A stretch of DNA of 64,000 nt from NCBI GenBank assembly GCA_032158295.1, contig CM063250.1, positions 503,501 to 567,500 on the forward strand. The letters run 5' to 3'. Both the position numbers and the translations under genes were made by a program. The stretch is from Pycnopodia helianthoides. Lineage: Eukaryota > Echinodermata > Asteroidea > Forcipulatida > Asteriidae. The notes under the pieces are model-generated. The model was not told the origin of the DNA. It saw only the letters and a list, made by a program, of their open reading frames with translations, and searched no databases. Shown here in pieces: positions 49,521-58,941 of the stretch; within the stretch, counting starts at the first letter, position 1; the number at the start of each line of letters is the position of its first letter.

Positions 49521-50568
49521 GTTCTTTTTGAACTTGATATATACAATATGTATGTATTTTTTGGAACAACACTACAAAACAATACTATATAAATAAATGT
49601 TTAAAAATAGTATAACAGAAAACTAAATCGCCAGTGAGTGGCAAGAGTGGCAAGACTTGAGCTTCATTTTCGCGAGAAGTGCGTATGGTCGTGTTCTACT
49701 GTTAACATTCTTTGGGAAAGACGATAAGGATGCGACCGGATTACCAATTACTTTCTTTTACCGTACCTTTGAGCGTGTCTAGTTTGTCGAAACCGAGGAC
49801 TTAACAAAAGGGATCTCAGTGTTTGGACAGAGCGAGGACGTCCTCGCTATACGCATTCGAATTCAACCAATATTGGACCGTCGCTAAACAAACAGGAAGT
49901 CCAAACAATGGGAGAATGAAGAGGATCCCTCAATTTTGCGGGTCGACACTCATTGTGTACTTTGCTCATCCCCTCCTGAGACATCCACAGCTACTCTACC
50001 TCCATAACCCCCACCCCCACCCCCCCCCCCCATCATGTGATAGTGATAATATGCGGGAGATCAAGTGTGATAATTATTGTGCATTAGAATATGACAGTGT
50101 TAATTGTCACAGCCTATAATATATGACCTAAAATATGAGATGTCTCCCCCTTTAAATAGTACGCGACCCCTGCTCTCGTTTCGATTGTCCTGCCCTCATC
50201 CATCAAACATCTTTATCAGTCTCCACTCGTTCACGACCATGGGTCCCTGTCAATTTGCCTATACAAGTCAACAAATTATAACCCTCTAGTTATGACAAAA
50301 ATTCTACTCTAAAACAAAGTGGGGTATGACGATCTGGAACTGGGCGGCGTCGATTTATAGTCTCTTTTATAACGGGCAATTAGGCAAAACGAGACAATTT
50401 TGCGCCTCCTTTTCTTAAGCAAACTAAACAAAATCATCCCAAACAAGAGTACTTCAGTACGATTTATATTTCCTCATCTGAGGCATTGTTAAGCATAGCT
50501 GATGTATGGCTGATTTGAAGGCAGTTACTGAATACAATTATCCCAGAAAATAGACTTAGGCCTATCCG

Positions 50569-50688
50569 TTGCAAACTGCTTTCCAACTAAAAGGACCCAT
50601 GGTATATACATGCACAAATACATGTTCATGACCTCACTTTTCTACTGTAATAGAGTCTTTCATTATGCTAAAAGACTCTGCTAGGGTC
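50569..50688. repeat. Dispersed repeat, copy 2
   Basis: Counterpart of 46625-46805, same orientation, with an internal deletion relative to it. Confidence 0.75.
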
Positions 50689-51559
50689 ATTAAACAATTT
50701 TTTGCTTTTTAAATTAGGCCATTCTGATAAGCAGAACGTTCTGAATTATTTATTTGTCAAATATAATGACGTGTTAATCTGTTGATTTTCAATGCAGCAA
50801 CCATAACATGGCGTCAGGCCACAGTAGATCATTATTGTGACTCATCAATAACAATAATTGTTGCATATATTTCTAGACTGGGATTAAGTTTAATAAATAA
50901 TACCTTACCACGCTGTAATCATAACGCAGGGTGTAGGCAGGGTGTCTTCACTCCAAATATACAAAAACGTATAATTGTAAACTAATTGCACAGTCTGCGA
51001 AAATGCTGATGAAGCGTTGTAAATTTTACCTTTGGTCAACAGCACCAATCTACTTTGTCGTGCATGAACGAGTGTCTGGAGTCTTGTGTCGTCTGAATCC
51101 GTCAGTATTCCAAATGGGTAATTCCACAGAGTAAGATGTCCGTGTGATAGGAGCTACAAATCACACCGGCCGTCCACGTGCAGACAACATCTCCCACAAA
51201 ACAGTGACAAAAAAGGCGGGAAACGTATGTGCGCAACAAAAAAATGATACAAGTCGCGGTGCAATGCAAGCCGTTGTTGACTTGAGGTTGCCCTAAATTG
51301 ATTATGTGATCGTCTGCTTTGCGTTTGAAAATACAAATTGTGTTGTACTGGATTTAGTTTACACGTCAAGTATGAAATAGATTTCGTCACAGGTTCCGGG
51401 CCTGCAACCAGGTGCTTCTTCTTTCCAGCTGTTAGTTGTGTTGTACTACCGGGGAGCCGTCAATAATTCCCCAGTGAGTTTTCACTAACAACCCGCAGCC
51501 TCATTCGTACAGCACGCAATCACGAACAGCGTGTAGCGATGCGCGCTCACCTACTAATC

Positions 51560-51690
51560 CATTGCCAGTAAAGCGAGTAGCATTTAGTGTATTTTGTACT
51601 ACTGTGGGGTGAACACGACGGCTGTTATACCATTGTCAGTAGCGAGTGGCATGTCCTACCGCGGGATGACCACGACGGCTGTTCTATTGA
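51560..51690. repeat. Diverged tandem duplication
   Basis: CCATTGCCAGTAAAGCGAGT ... GAACACGACGGCTGTTATA is followed by CCATTGTCAGTAGCGAGTGG ... GACCACGACGGCTGTTCTA. Copies are about 70 and 60 bp. The segment is CpG-rich for this window. Confidence 0.8.
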
Positions 51691-52163
51691 CGGTAAACAA
51701 CTAGTCTTAAAGTATAAATTAATAATGTTACTGTTGGTTTGTGAAGTTGTGAAGAAAGTCGACTGGATCAAGATTATTTTATATAAGTGCAGTCGTATTG
51801 TCAGTGCATTTTCGTTTGTTTGACAATTGGGGACGTAAAGCAGTAGGCCTATGTAGCAGATTCATATTTTAATCAAATTGCAATATTTTACTTGTTAATA
51901 CAACCCAAGACCGCAGATTGGGTCTCTAATGGTGACTTAGTAAAGAATGAATCATTGGATAATTGATCAAACTGACAGTAACACAAACCACGTACACTCG
52001 CATTAGAAATTTTTCCATATTTTGATGAAATTATAAAGACTAGAAATTTGGTTGACTTTATTATTTTGTTTAGTCTATTCCCGACAGACGTTTAAGTTTG
52101 ATTTGTATTTGTATGGAAAGAACCTTTTCATTTTTCTTCAACATAAACCCGATAGGTTTTCAA

Positions 52164-52198
52164 GGTAGCGTGGCCGGGCGATCGATCTAAGGCTGCCA
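52164..52198 (+). pseudogene. tRNA-Leu remnant, interior deleted
   Basis: GGTAGCGTGGCCGGGCG is followed almost at once by GGCTGCCA, so the acceptor and D-arm start is joined to the 3' end, with anticodon, variable and T arms lost. It marks the left edge of the array. Confidence 0.8.
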
Positions 52199-52314
52199 CA
52201 AACTGTTTTGTTAAAAAAGGTTATATTTCTTCTTCTTTTTCACCATGGCTTTTTTGTTTGAAACAAATTCAGATTTTCTTATAGCCATAGCCTGACCCTC
52301 TAACACTCCGTTAG

Positions 52315-52394
52315 GGTAGCTGGCTGAGCGGGCTCAGGTGTTGTTTTAGGCACCAGTCATTTCGATGGCGTGGGTGCGAATCCAACCACTGCCA
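52315..52394 (+). pseudogene. tRNA-Leu (TAG) pseudogene
   Basis: Recognisable throughout, but with a base lost in the acceptor strand (GGTAGC-TGG), an altered D arm (GCTGAGCGGGCTCAGGTG), a B box reading GGGTGCGAATCCAAC, and acceptor end CACTGCCA. It is clearly decayed. Confidence 0.85.
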
Positions 52395-52431
52395 AAAAGT
52401 ATTTTTGTAAATAAATAAAAAGGTTTTTTTC

Positions 52432-52513
52432 CATGGCCTAGCGCGAATACGCCATCAAGGTAATTAGGCCAACCAGTCATGTCGATGACGTCAGTTTGAA
52501 TCCGCCCACTTCA
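52432..52513 (+). pseudogene. Decayed tRNA-like partner (type A)
   Basis: CATGGCCTAGCGCGAATACG, then AACCAGTCATGTCGATGACG, then TCAGTTTGAATCCGCCCACTT. It is the oldest-looking type A partner, before the first good gene. Confidence 0.65.
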
Positions 52514-52583
52514 AATAGGTTTTTAATTTAAAAACTGTAAGTTTTTTCATTTTTCCCGAAGCCAAACCAAAATACGTCGTCAA

Positions 52584-52665
52584 GGTAGCGTGGCCGAGCG
52601 GTCTAAGGCGCTGGTTTAAGGCACCAGTCATTTCGGTGGCGTGGGTTCGAATCCCACCGCTGCCA
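52584..52665 (+). tRNA. tRNA-Leu (AAG), copy 1
   Basis: Transfers leucine to the ribosome at CUU/CUC codons once A34 becomes inosine. Seen: acceptor GGTAGCG/CGCTGCC with discriminator A, D arm GCCGAGCGGTCTAAGGC, anticodon stem CTGGT/ACCAG around TTAAGGC (anticodon AAG), variable arm folding CAT/GTG around TTCG (other copies read CAT/ATG), T arm GTGGG/CCCAC around TTCGAAT. The long variable arm and A73 are the class II leucine type. TGGCCGAGCGG and GGTTCGAATCC match the pol III A and B boxes. No intron and no encoded CCA tail beyond the discriminator. A type B partner follows, with a T6-class terminator. Confidence 0.95.
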
Positions 52666-52844
52666 AGTACGTTGTTTTAGGGAAATGTTTGCCCTTTTTA
52701 CCATGGCTTTGCGCCAATTGAGGCAATTAGGTATCATTCTTTTCGTTGGCGACGGTTTGAATCCTTTCGCTGCCAATCAGTTTTGTGTTTAAATCGAATT
52801 TAGGTTTTCTTACAGCCATATCCTACCCAATAATATTTCGTCAA

Positions 52845-52926
52845 GGTAGCGTGGCCGAGCGGTCTAAGGCGCTGGTTTAAGGCACCAGTCATTTCGATGG
52901 CGTGGGTTCGAATCCCACCGCTGCCA
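52845..52926 (+). tRNA. tRNA-Leu (AAG), copy 2
   Basis: 82 nt, consensus sequence with variable arm CAT-TTCG-ATG fully paired. It is followed by CTAACTGTTTTGTTAG, where CTAAC/GTTAG can pair and leave the T4 terminator in the loop, then a type A partner whose 3' half is intact. Confidence 0.95.
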
Positions 52927-52970
52927 CTAACTGTTTTGTTAGAAAAAAATTATTTGTCCTCCTATTTTTC

Positions 52971-53054
52971 CATGGCCTTTGCGCGAATACGTCATTTAGG
53001 CATTTAGCCACACCAATCATGTCGATGGCGTGGGTTCGAATCCCACCGCTGCCA
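52971..53054 (+). pseudogene. Chimeric partner with intact tRNA 3' half
   Basis: Starts as a type A partner (CATGGCCTTTGCGCGAATAC) but from GATGGCGTGGGTTCGAATCC onward it is identical to a real gene, including CGCTGCCA and the following CTAACTGTTTTG. It lacks the D arm and anticodon stem. Gene conversion or unequal exchange is the likely cause. This also accounts for the 400-bp gap to the next gene. Confidence 0.8.
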
Positions 53055-53244
53055 CTAACTGTTTTGTTAGAAAAAAATTATTTGTCCTCCTATTTTTCCA
53101 TGGCCTGGCGCGAATAGGTCATTTAGGCATTTAGCCACACCAATCATGTCGATGGCGTCGGTTTGAACCCAAAAGGTTTTAAGTTTTTAAAACTGTAAGT
53201 TTGTTTCTTTTTTTTCCCAAATCCAAACAAAATTACGTCGTCAA

Positions 53245-53326
53245 GGTAGCGTGGCCGAGCGGTCTAAGGCGCTGGTTTAAGGCACCAGTCATTTCGATGG
53301 CGTGGGTTCGAATCCCACCGCTGCCA
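53245..53326 (+). tRNA. tRNA-Leu (AAG), copy 3
   Basis: 82 nt, consensus. Preceded by ATTACGTCGTCAA, followed by CTTACTGCTTGG (the usual TTTT is interrupted here, and the next T-run is about 40 nt on) and a type A partner. Confidence 0.93.
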
Positions 53327-53525
53327 CTTACTGCTTGGTTAGAAAAAAGTTATTTGTCCTCCTATTTTTCCATGGCCTGGCGCGAATACGTCATTAAGGC
53401 TTTAGCCACACCAATCATGTCGATGGCGTCGGTTCGAATCCGCCCGCTTCGAATAAGTTTTAAGTTTTTTAAACTGTAAGTTTTTTTCTTTTTTCCCCAA
53501 AGCCAAACCAAAATATCGTCGTCAA

Positions 53526-53607
53526 GGTAGCGTGGCCGAGCGGTCTAAGGCGCTGGTTTAAGGCACCAGTCATTTCGATGGCGTGGGTTCGAATCCCACC
53601 GCTGCCA
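53526..53607 (+). tRNA. tRNA-Leu (AAG), copy 4
   Basis: 82 nt, consensus. Followed by AGTACATTTTTTAGG (T6 terminator) and a type B partner. Confidence 0.95.
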
Positions 53608-53777
53608 AGTACATTTTTTAGGGGAAAATTTTTTGTCCTTTTTACCATGGCTTTGCGCCAATTGAGGCAATAAGGTATCATTCTTTTCGTTAGCGTCGGT
53701 TTGAATCTCTTCGCTGCCAATCAGTTTTGTGTTTAAATCGAATTTAGGTTTTCTAACAGCCAATTATATTTCGTCAA

Positions 53778-53859
53778 GGTAGCGTGGCCGAGCCGTCTAA
53801 GGTGCTGGTTTTAGGCACCAGTCATTTCGATGGCGTGGGTTCGAATCCCACCGCTGCCA
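53778..53859 (+). tRNA. tRNA-Leu (TAG), copy 5
   Basis: 82 nt. Anticodon loop TTTAGGC gives TAG, reading CUA/CUG codons. It differs from the AAG type by a single base at position 34. The D loop has GAGCCGTC instead of GAGCGGTC, losing one of the conserved GG pair, and C25 is T (G-U in the D stem), so folding may be weakened. Its upstream spacer (CAATTATATTTCGTC) is shorter than the usual type B flank. Confidence 0.8.
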
Positions 53860-54053
53860 CTAACTGTTTTGTTAGAAAAAAGTTATTTTTCCTCCTTTTT
53901 TTCCATGGCCTGGCGCGAATACGTCATCAAGGCATTTAGCCACACCAATCATGTCGTCGGTTTGAATCCGCCCGCTTCCAATAAGTTTTAAGTTTTAAAA
54001 ACTGTAAGTTTTTTTTCTTTTTTCCCTTAAGCCAAACCAAAATTCGTCGTCAA

Positions 54054-54071
54054 GGTAGCGTGGCCGAGCGG
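54054..54071 (+). pseudogene. tRNA-Leu 5' fragment, plus strand
   Basis: GGTAGCGTGGCCGAGCGG then breaks at the inversion point. Confidence 0.9.
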
Positions 54072-54096
54072 CCTTAGACCGCTCGGCCACGCTACC
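54072..54096 (-). pseudogene. tRNA-Leu 5' fragment, minus strand
   Basis: Minus-strand reading gives the first 25 nt of the gene, to the end of the D stem. It is the only inverted tRNA piece in the array. Confidence 0.9.
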
Positions 54097-54189
54097 TTGA
54101 CGACGTAATTTGGTTTGGCTTTAGGGGAAAAGAAACAAACTTACAGTTTTAAAAAATCCAAGCCTTTTGGAAGCGGACGGATTCAAATC

Positions 54190-54290
54190 ATATGAATTAT
54201 GATATGCAAGATCCCAATAGGGACTGCAATCACCAAGCACCGAGTCCATAATGGCAAAATGTAGAGGGCGCTTTCCAGGGTTAAAACAAA
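54190..54290. other. Non-array insert beside the inversion
   Basis: About 100 bp with no similarity to the array (it includes GGGACTGCAATCACCAAGC and TAGAGGGCGCTTTCC). It lies between the inverted spacer and the return of plus-strand array sequence at AAAACAAATTTAGG. It may be filler captured at the rearrangement. Confidence 0.7.
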
Positions 54291-54330
54291 TTTAGGTTTT
54301 CTTACAGCCTACCCAATAAAATTTCATCAA

Positions 54331-54412
54331 GGTAGCGTGGCCGAGCGGTCTAAGGCGCTGGTTTTAGGCACCAGTCATTTCGATGGCGTGGGTTCGAATC
54401 CCACCGCTGCCA
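54331..54412 (+). tRNA. tRNA-Leu (TAG), copy 6
   Basis: 82 nt with an undamaged acceptor, D and T arms. It is the first gene after the inversion. Its upstream flank is the type B sort (CAGCCTACCCAATAAAATTT). A type A partner follows. Confidence 0.95.
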
Positions 54413-54611
54413 CTAACTGTTTTGTTAGAAAAAAGTTATTTGTCCTTTTTTTCCATGGCCTTTGCGCGAATACGTCAATAAGGCATTTAAGGCACACCAA
54501 TCATGTTCGTTGGCGTCGGTTTGAATCCGCCCGCTTCCAAAATGTTTGAATTTTTTAAAACTGTAAGTTTGTTTCTTTTTTCCCCAAAGCCAAACCAAAT
54601 TACGTCGTCAA

Positions 54612-54693
54612 GGTAGCGTGGCCGAGCGGTCTAAGGCGCTGGTTTAAGGCACCAGTCATTTCGATGGCGTGGGTTCGAATCCCACCGCTGCCA
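54612..54693 (+). tRNA. tRNA-Leu (AAG), copy 7
   Basis: 82 nt, consensus. The trailer reads CTAAATGTTTTGTTAG, so the small trailer stem has a mismatch, but the T4 remains. Confidence 0.95.
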
Positions 54694-54893
54694 CTAAATG
54701 TTTTGTTAGAAAAAAGTTATTTGTCCTCCTATTTTTCCATGGCCTGGCGCAAATACGTCATTAAGGCATTTAGCCACACCAATCATGTCGATGGCGTCGG
54801 TTTGAATCCACCCGCTTCCAAAAGGTTTTTAAGTTTTTAAAACTGTAAGTTTGTTTCTTTTTTCCCCAAAGCCAAACCAAATTACGTCGTCAA

Positions 54894-54975
54894 GGTAGCA
54901 TGGCCGAGCGGTCTAAGGCGCTGGTTTAAGGCACCAGTCATTTCGATGGCGTGGGTTCGAATCCCACCGCTGCCA
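54894..54975 (+). tRNA. tRNA-Leu (AAG), copy 8, A7 variant
   Basis: 82 nt. The acceptor strand is GGTAGCA, giving an A-C mismatch at the last acceptor pair (7-66). The rest is consensus. Three other copies share this change. It may still be expressed but would be less stable. Confidence 0.8.
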
Positions 54976-55147
54976 GTACGTTTTTTAGGGGAAAAATGTT
55001 TGTTCTTTTTACCATGGCTTTGCGCCAATTGAGGCATCTAGGTATCATTCTTTTCGTTGGCGTCGATTTGAATCCCTTCGCTGCCAATCAGTTTTGTGTT
55101 TAAAACAAATTTAGGTTTTCTTACAGCCTACCAATAAATTTCATCAA

Positions 55148-55227
55148 GGTTCTGGCCGAGCGGTCTAAGGCGCTGGTTTTAGGCACCAGTCATTTCGATG
55201 GCGTGGGTTCGAATCCCACCGCTGCCA
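55148..55227 (+). pseudogene. tRNA-Leu (TAG), copy 9, broken acceptor
   Basis: 80 nt. It begins GGTTCTGGCCGAG, so the acceptor 5' strand AGCG is replaced and shortened while CGCTGCC remains at the 3' end. The inner acceptor pairs are lost. Both pol III boxes look intact, so it could be transcribed without forming a good tRNA. Confidence 0.8.
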
Positions 55228-55425
55228 CTAACTGTTTTGTTAGAGAAAAAAGTTATTTGTCCTTTTTTTCCATGGCCTTTGCGCGAAACGTCAATAAGGC
55301 ATTTAAGGCACACCAATCATGTCGTTGGCGTCGGTTTGAATCCGCCCGCTTCCAAAATGTTTGAATTTTTTAAAACTGTAAGTTTGTTTCTTTTTCCCCA
55401 AAGCCAAACCAAATTACGTCGTCAA

Positions 55426-55507
55426 GGTAGCATGGCCGAGCGGTCTAAGGCGCTGGTTTAAGGCACCAGTCATTTCGATGGCGTGGGTTCGAATCCCACC
55501 GCTGCCA
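55426..55507 (+). tRNA. tRNA-Leu (AAG), copy 10, A7 variant
   Basis: 82 nt. Same A7-C66 mismatch as copy 8. It stands second in a block of broken TAG, A7 AAG and good AAG that recurs in the array. Confidence 0.8.
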
Positions 55508-55703
55508 CTAAATGTTTTGTTAGAAAAAAGTTATTTGTCCTCCTATTTTTCCATGGCCTGGCGCGAATACGTCATTAAGGCATTTAGCACACCAATCATA
55601 TGTCGTGGCGTCGGTTTGAATCCCCCGCTTCCAAAAGTTTTAAGTTTTTAAAACTGTAAGTTTGTTTCTTTTTCCCCAAAGCCAAACCAAATTACGTCGT
55701 CAA

Positions 55704-55785
55704 GGTAGCGTGGCCGAGCGGTCTAAGGCGCTGGTTTAAGGCACCAGTCATTTCGATGGCGTGGGTTCGAATCCCACCGCTGCCA
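55704..55785 (+). tRNA. tRNA-Leu (AAG), copy 11
   Basis: 82 nt, consensus. The trailer CTAAACGTTTTG matches that of copy 17, which ends the same kind of block. Confidence 0.95.
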
Positions 55786-55829
55786 CTAAACGTTTTGTTA
55801 GAAAAAAGTTATTTGTCCTCCTATTTTTC

Positions 55830-55912
55830 CATGGCCTGGCGCGAATGCGTCATTAAGTCATTTAGGCACGCCAATCATGTCGATGGCGTGGTTTCGAATC
55901 CCACCGCTGCCA
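55830..55912 (+). pseudogene. Chimeric partner with near-intact 3' half
   Basis: Type A start with GAATGCGTCATTAAG, then GATGGCGTGGTTTCGAATCC and CACCGCTGCCA. One base differs from the real T arm. It has no D arm or anticodon. Confidence 0.75.
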
Positions 55913-55973
55913 TAATGTTTTGTTTAAAAAAAGTTATTTGTCTCCTATTTTCCCATGGCAACAATGTCGTCAA

Positions 55974-56039
55974 GTACGTGCGAGCGGTTAAGGCGATTTA
56001 GCACCATCATTCGATGGCGTGGTTGAATCCACCGCTCCA
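55974..56039 (+). pseudogene. Heavily deleted tRNA-Leu
   Basis: About 66 nt readable as GTACGTGCGAGCGGTTAAGG, GATTTAGCACCATCATTCGA and TGGCGTGGTTGAATCCACCG, with many single-base losses in every arm. Confidence 0.8.
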
Positions 56040-56116
56040 ATACAGTTTTAGTTTTTAGAACGATAAATTTTTTTCTTTTTTTCCCCAAAGCCATAGAGCG
56101 CGAAAATACGTCGTCA

Positions 56117-56210
56117 GTGTAGCAGTTAGGCCAAGCGGTCCTATCAGTTCCTGCGCTGGTTTTAGGCACCAGTCATTTCGATGGCGTGGGTTCGAATCCC
56201 ACCGCTGCCA
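56117..56210 (+). pseudogene. tRNA-Leu (TAG), copy 12, disrupted 5' half
   Basis: The 5' part is scrambled by small insertions (GTGTAGCAGTTAGGCCAAGC, GGTCCTATCAGTTCCTGCG). From CGCTGGTTTTAGGCACCAG onward it is perfect. The acceptor and D arm cannot form. Confidence 0.85.
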
Positions 56211-56382
56211 AGTACGTTTTTTTAGGGAAAAATGTTTGTTCTTTTTACCATGGCTTTGCGCCAATTGAGGCATTAAGGTATCATTCTTTTCTGTGGCGTC
56301 GATTTGAATCCCTTCGCTGCCAATCAGTTTTGTGTTTAAACAAATTTAGGTTTTCTTACAGCCTACCAATAATATTTCTCAA

Positions 56383-56464
56383 GGTAGCGTGGCCGAGCGG
56401 TCTAAGGCGCTGGTTTTAGGCACCAGTCATTTCGATGGCGTGGGTTCGAATCCAACCGCTGCCA
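56383..56464 (+). tRNA. tRNA-Leu (TAG), copy 13, T-stem mismatch
   Basis: 82 nt. The T arm reads GTGGG-TTCGAAT-CCAAC, one G-A mismatch in the T stem. All other arms pair. It may be functional or early in decay. Confidence 0.7.
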
Positions 56465-56654
56465 CTAACTGTTTTGTTAGAAAAAATTATTTGTCCTTTT
56501 TTTCCATGGCCTTTGCGCGAATAGTCATAAGGCATTTAAGGCACACCAATCATGTCGTTGGCGTCGGTTTGAATCCCCCGCTTCCAAAATGTTTGTTGTT
56601 TTAAAACTGAAGTTTTTTTCTTTTTCCCAAAGCCAAACCAAAATACGTCGTCAA

Positions 56655-56736
56655 GGTAGCGTGGCCGAGCGGTCTAAGGCGCTGGTTTTAGGCACCAGTC
56701 ATTTCGATGGCGTGGGTTCGAATCCCACCGCTGCCA
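56655..56736 (+). tRNA. tRNA-Leu (TAG), copy 14
   Basis: 82 nt, consensus for the TAG type. Unlike most TAG copies it has the type A upstream flank (ATACGTCGTCAA). It is followed by AGTACATTTTTTTAGG and a type B partner. Confidence 0.95.
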
Positions 56737-56908
56737 AGTACATTTTTTTAGGGGAAAAATTTTTGTCCTTTTTTACCATGGCTTTGCGCCAATTGAGGCA
56801 ATAAGGTATCATTCTTTTCGTTGGCGTCGGTTTGAATCCCTTCGCTGCCAATCAGTTTTGTGTTTTAAAACAATTTAGGTTTTTACAGCCTACCAATAAA
56901 TTTCTCAA

Positions 56909-56989
56909 GGTTCTGGGCCGAGCGGTCTAAGGCGCTGGTTTTAGGCACCAGTCATTTCGATGGCGTGGGTTCGAATCCCACCGCTGCCA
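56909..56989 (+). pseudogene. tRNA-Leu (TAG), copy 15, broken acceptor
   Basis: 81 nt starting GGTTCTGGGCCGAG: same lesion as copy 9 but with one more G. Pairing with CGCTGCC is lost in the inner acceptor stem. Confidence 0.8.
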
Positions 56990-57181
56990 CTAACTGTTTT
57001 GTTAGAAAAAAGTTATTTGTCCTTTTTTTCCATGGCCTTTGCGCGAAACGTCAATAAGGCATTTAAGGCACACCAATCATGTCGTTGGCGTCGGTTTGAA
57101 TCCGCCCGCTTCCAAATGTTTGATTTTTTAAAACTGTAGTTTGTTTCTTTTTCCCAAAGCCAAACCAAATTACGTCGTCAA

Positions 57182-57261
57182 GGTAGCATGACCGAGCGTC
57201 TAAGCGCTGGTTTAAGGCACCAGTCATTTCGATGGCGTGGGTTCGAATCCCACCGCTGCCA
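57182..57261 (+). pseudogene. tRNA-Leu (AAG), copy 16, D-arm deletions
   Basis: 80 nt. GGTAGCATGACCGAGCGTCTAAGCGCTGG: two single-base losses in the D arm, a G-to-A in the D stem and the A7 change. The anticodon and T arms are intact. Confidence 0.8.
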
Positions 57262-57455
57262 CTAATGTTTTGTTAGAAAAAGTTATTTGTCCTCCTATTT
57301 TTCCATGGCCTGGCGCGAATACGTCATTAAGGCATTTAGCCACACCAATCATGTCGTGGCGTCGGTTTGATCCACCCGCTTCCAAAAGTTTTAAGTTTTT
57401 AAAACTGTAAGTTTGTTTCTGTTTTCCCCAAAGCCAAACCAAATTACGTCGTCAA

Positions 57456-57537
57456 GGTAGCGTGGCCGAGCGGTCTAAGGCGCTGGTTTAAGGCACCAGT
57501 CATTTCGATGGCGTGGGTTCGAATCCCACCGCTGCCA
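57456..57537 (+). tRNA. tRNA-Leu (AAG), copy 17
   Basis: 82 nt, consensus. The trailer CTAAACGTTTTGATAG is like that of copy 11. Confidence 0.95.
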
Positions 57538-57581
57538 CTAAACGTTTTGATAGAAAAAAGTTATTTGTCCTCCTATTTTTC

Positions 57582-57660
57582 CATGGCCTGGCGCGAATGC
57601 GTCATTAAGTTTTAGGCACCAATCATGTCGATGGCGTGGGTTCGAATCCCACCGCTGCCA
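57582..57660 (+). pseudogene. Chimeric partner with intact tRNA 3' half
   Basis: CATGGCCTGGCGCGAATGCG, then GATGGCGTGGGTTCGAATCC and CACCGCTGCCA identical to the gene. It sits at the same place in its block as the chimera at 55830, after an AAG gene with CTAAACG trailer. Confidence 0.8.
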
Positions 57661-57850
57661 CTAACTGTTTTGTTAGAAAAAGTTATTTGTCCTTTTTTCC
57701 ATGGCCTTGCGCGAATACGTCATTAAGGCATTTAGCACACCAATCATGTCGTGGCGTCGGTTTGAATCCACCCGCTTCCAATAAGTTTTAAGTTTTTTAA
57801 ACTGTAATTTTTTTCTTTTTTCCCCAAAGCCAAACCAAAATACTCGTCAA

Positions 57851-57932
57851 GGTAGCGTGGCCGAGCGGTCTAAGGCGCTGGTTTTAGGCACCAGTCATTT
57901 CGATGGCGTGGGTTCGAATCCCACCGCTGCCA
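57851..57932 (+). tRNA. tRNA-Leu (TAG), copy 18
   Basis: 82 nt, consensus. It has the type A flank, shortened to ATACTCGTCAA. T7 terminator and type B partner follow. Confidence 0.95.
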
Positions 57933-58106
57933 AGTACGTTTTTTTAGGGGAAAAATGTTTTTTCTTTTTACCATGGCTTTGCGCCAATTGAGGCATTAGG
58001 TATCATTCTTTTCGTTGGCGTCGATTTGAATCCCTTCGCTGCCAATCAGTTTTGTGTTTAAAACAAATTTAGGTTTTCTTACAGCCTACCCATAATATTT
58101 CATCAA

Positions 58107-58188
58107 GGTAGCGTGGCCGAGCGGTCTAAGGCGCTGGTTTTAGGCACCAGTCATTTCGATGGCGTGGGTTCGAATCCCACCGCTGCCA
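58107..58188 (+). tRNA. tRNA-Leu (TAG), copy 19
   Basis: 82 nt, consensus, with type B upstream flank. It occupies the block position that elsewhere holds the broken-acceptor copies, so it may represent the undamaged parent. Confidence 0.95.
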
Positions 58189-58385
58189 CCAACTGTTTTG
58201 TTAGAAAAAAGTTATTTGTCCTTTTTTCCATGGCCTTTGCGCGAATACGTCAATAAGGCATTTAAGGCACACCAATCATGTCGTTGGCGTCGGTTTGAAT
58301 CCGCCCGCTTCCAAAATGTTTGAATTTTTTAAAACTGTAAGTTTGTTTCTTTTTTCCCCAAAGCCAAACCAAATTACGTCGTCAA

Positions 58386-58467
58386 GGTAGCATGGCCGAG
58401 CGGTCTAAGGCGCTGGTTTAAGGCACCAGTCATTTCGATGGCGTGGGTTCGAATCCCACCGCTGCCA
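58386..58467 (+). tRNA. tRNA-Leu (AAG), copy 20, A7 variant
   Basis: 82 nt with the A7-C66 mismatch; otherwise consensus. Confidence 0.8.
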
Positions 58468-58661
58468 CTAAATGTTTTGTTAGAAAAAAGTTATTTGTCC
58501 TCCTATTTTTCCATGGCCTGCGCGAATACGTCATTAAGGCATTTAGCCACACCAATCATGTCGATGGCGTCGGTTTGAATCCCCCGCTTCCAAAAGTTTT
58601 AAGTTTTTAAAACTGTAATTTGTTTCTTTTTCCCCAAAGCCAAACCAAAATACGTCGTCAA

Positions 58662-58742
58662 GGTAGCGTGGCCGAGCGGTCTAAGGCGCTGGTTTAAGGC
58701 ACCAGTCATTTCGATGGCGTGGGTTCGAATCCCACCGCTGCA
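58662..58742 (+). pseudogene. tRNA-Leu (AAG), copy 21, 3' deletion
   Basis: 81 nt. The 3' acceptor strand reads CGCTGCA, one C short, so the terminal pair or discriminator is lost. The body is consensus. Confidence 0.65.
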
Positions 58743-58941
58743 CTAAGTAGTTTTTTGGTAGAAAAAGTATTTGTCCTCCTTTTTTACCATGGCCTTTGGC
58801 GCAATGCGTCATTAAGGTCATTTAGCACCCAATCATGTCGTGGCGTCGGTTTGAATCCCCCGCTTCCAATAAGTTTTAAGTTTTTTAAACTGTAAATTTT
58901 TTTCTTCATTTTCCCAAAGCCAAACCAAAATACGTCGTCAA

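Larger units (their letters stand above)
49521..52163. other. Non-coding sequence up to the tRNA array
   Basis: Contains a C-rich run (50008-50031), copy 2 of the dispersed repeat (50569-50688) and a diverged duplication at 51560-51690. Segments near 50160-50290 and 51130-51600 are less AT-rich. Their open frames are short and unrecognised. Confidence 0.45.
53960..54189. repeat. Inverted repeat joint inside the array
   Basis: Plus-strand array sequence runs through a type A partner end and spacer into a tRNA 5' half (54054-54071), then flips. 54072-54189 is the reverse complement of tRNA 5' half, spacer and partner end. The central arms, 54045-54071 and 54079-54105, are perfect over 27 bp with a 7-bp loop. 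Outer arms to about 111 bp are imperfect. No complete tRNA is formed on either strand. Confidence 0.95.
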
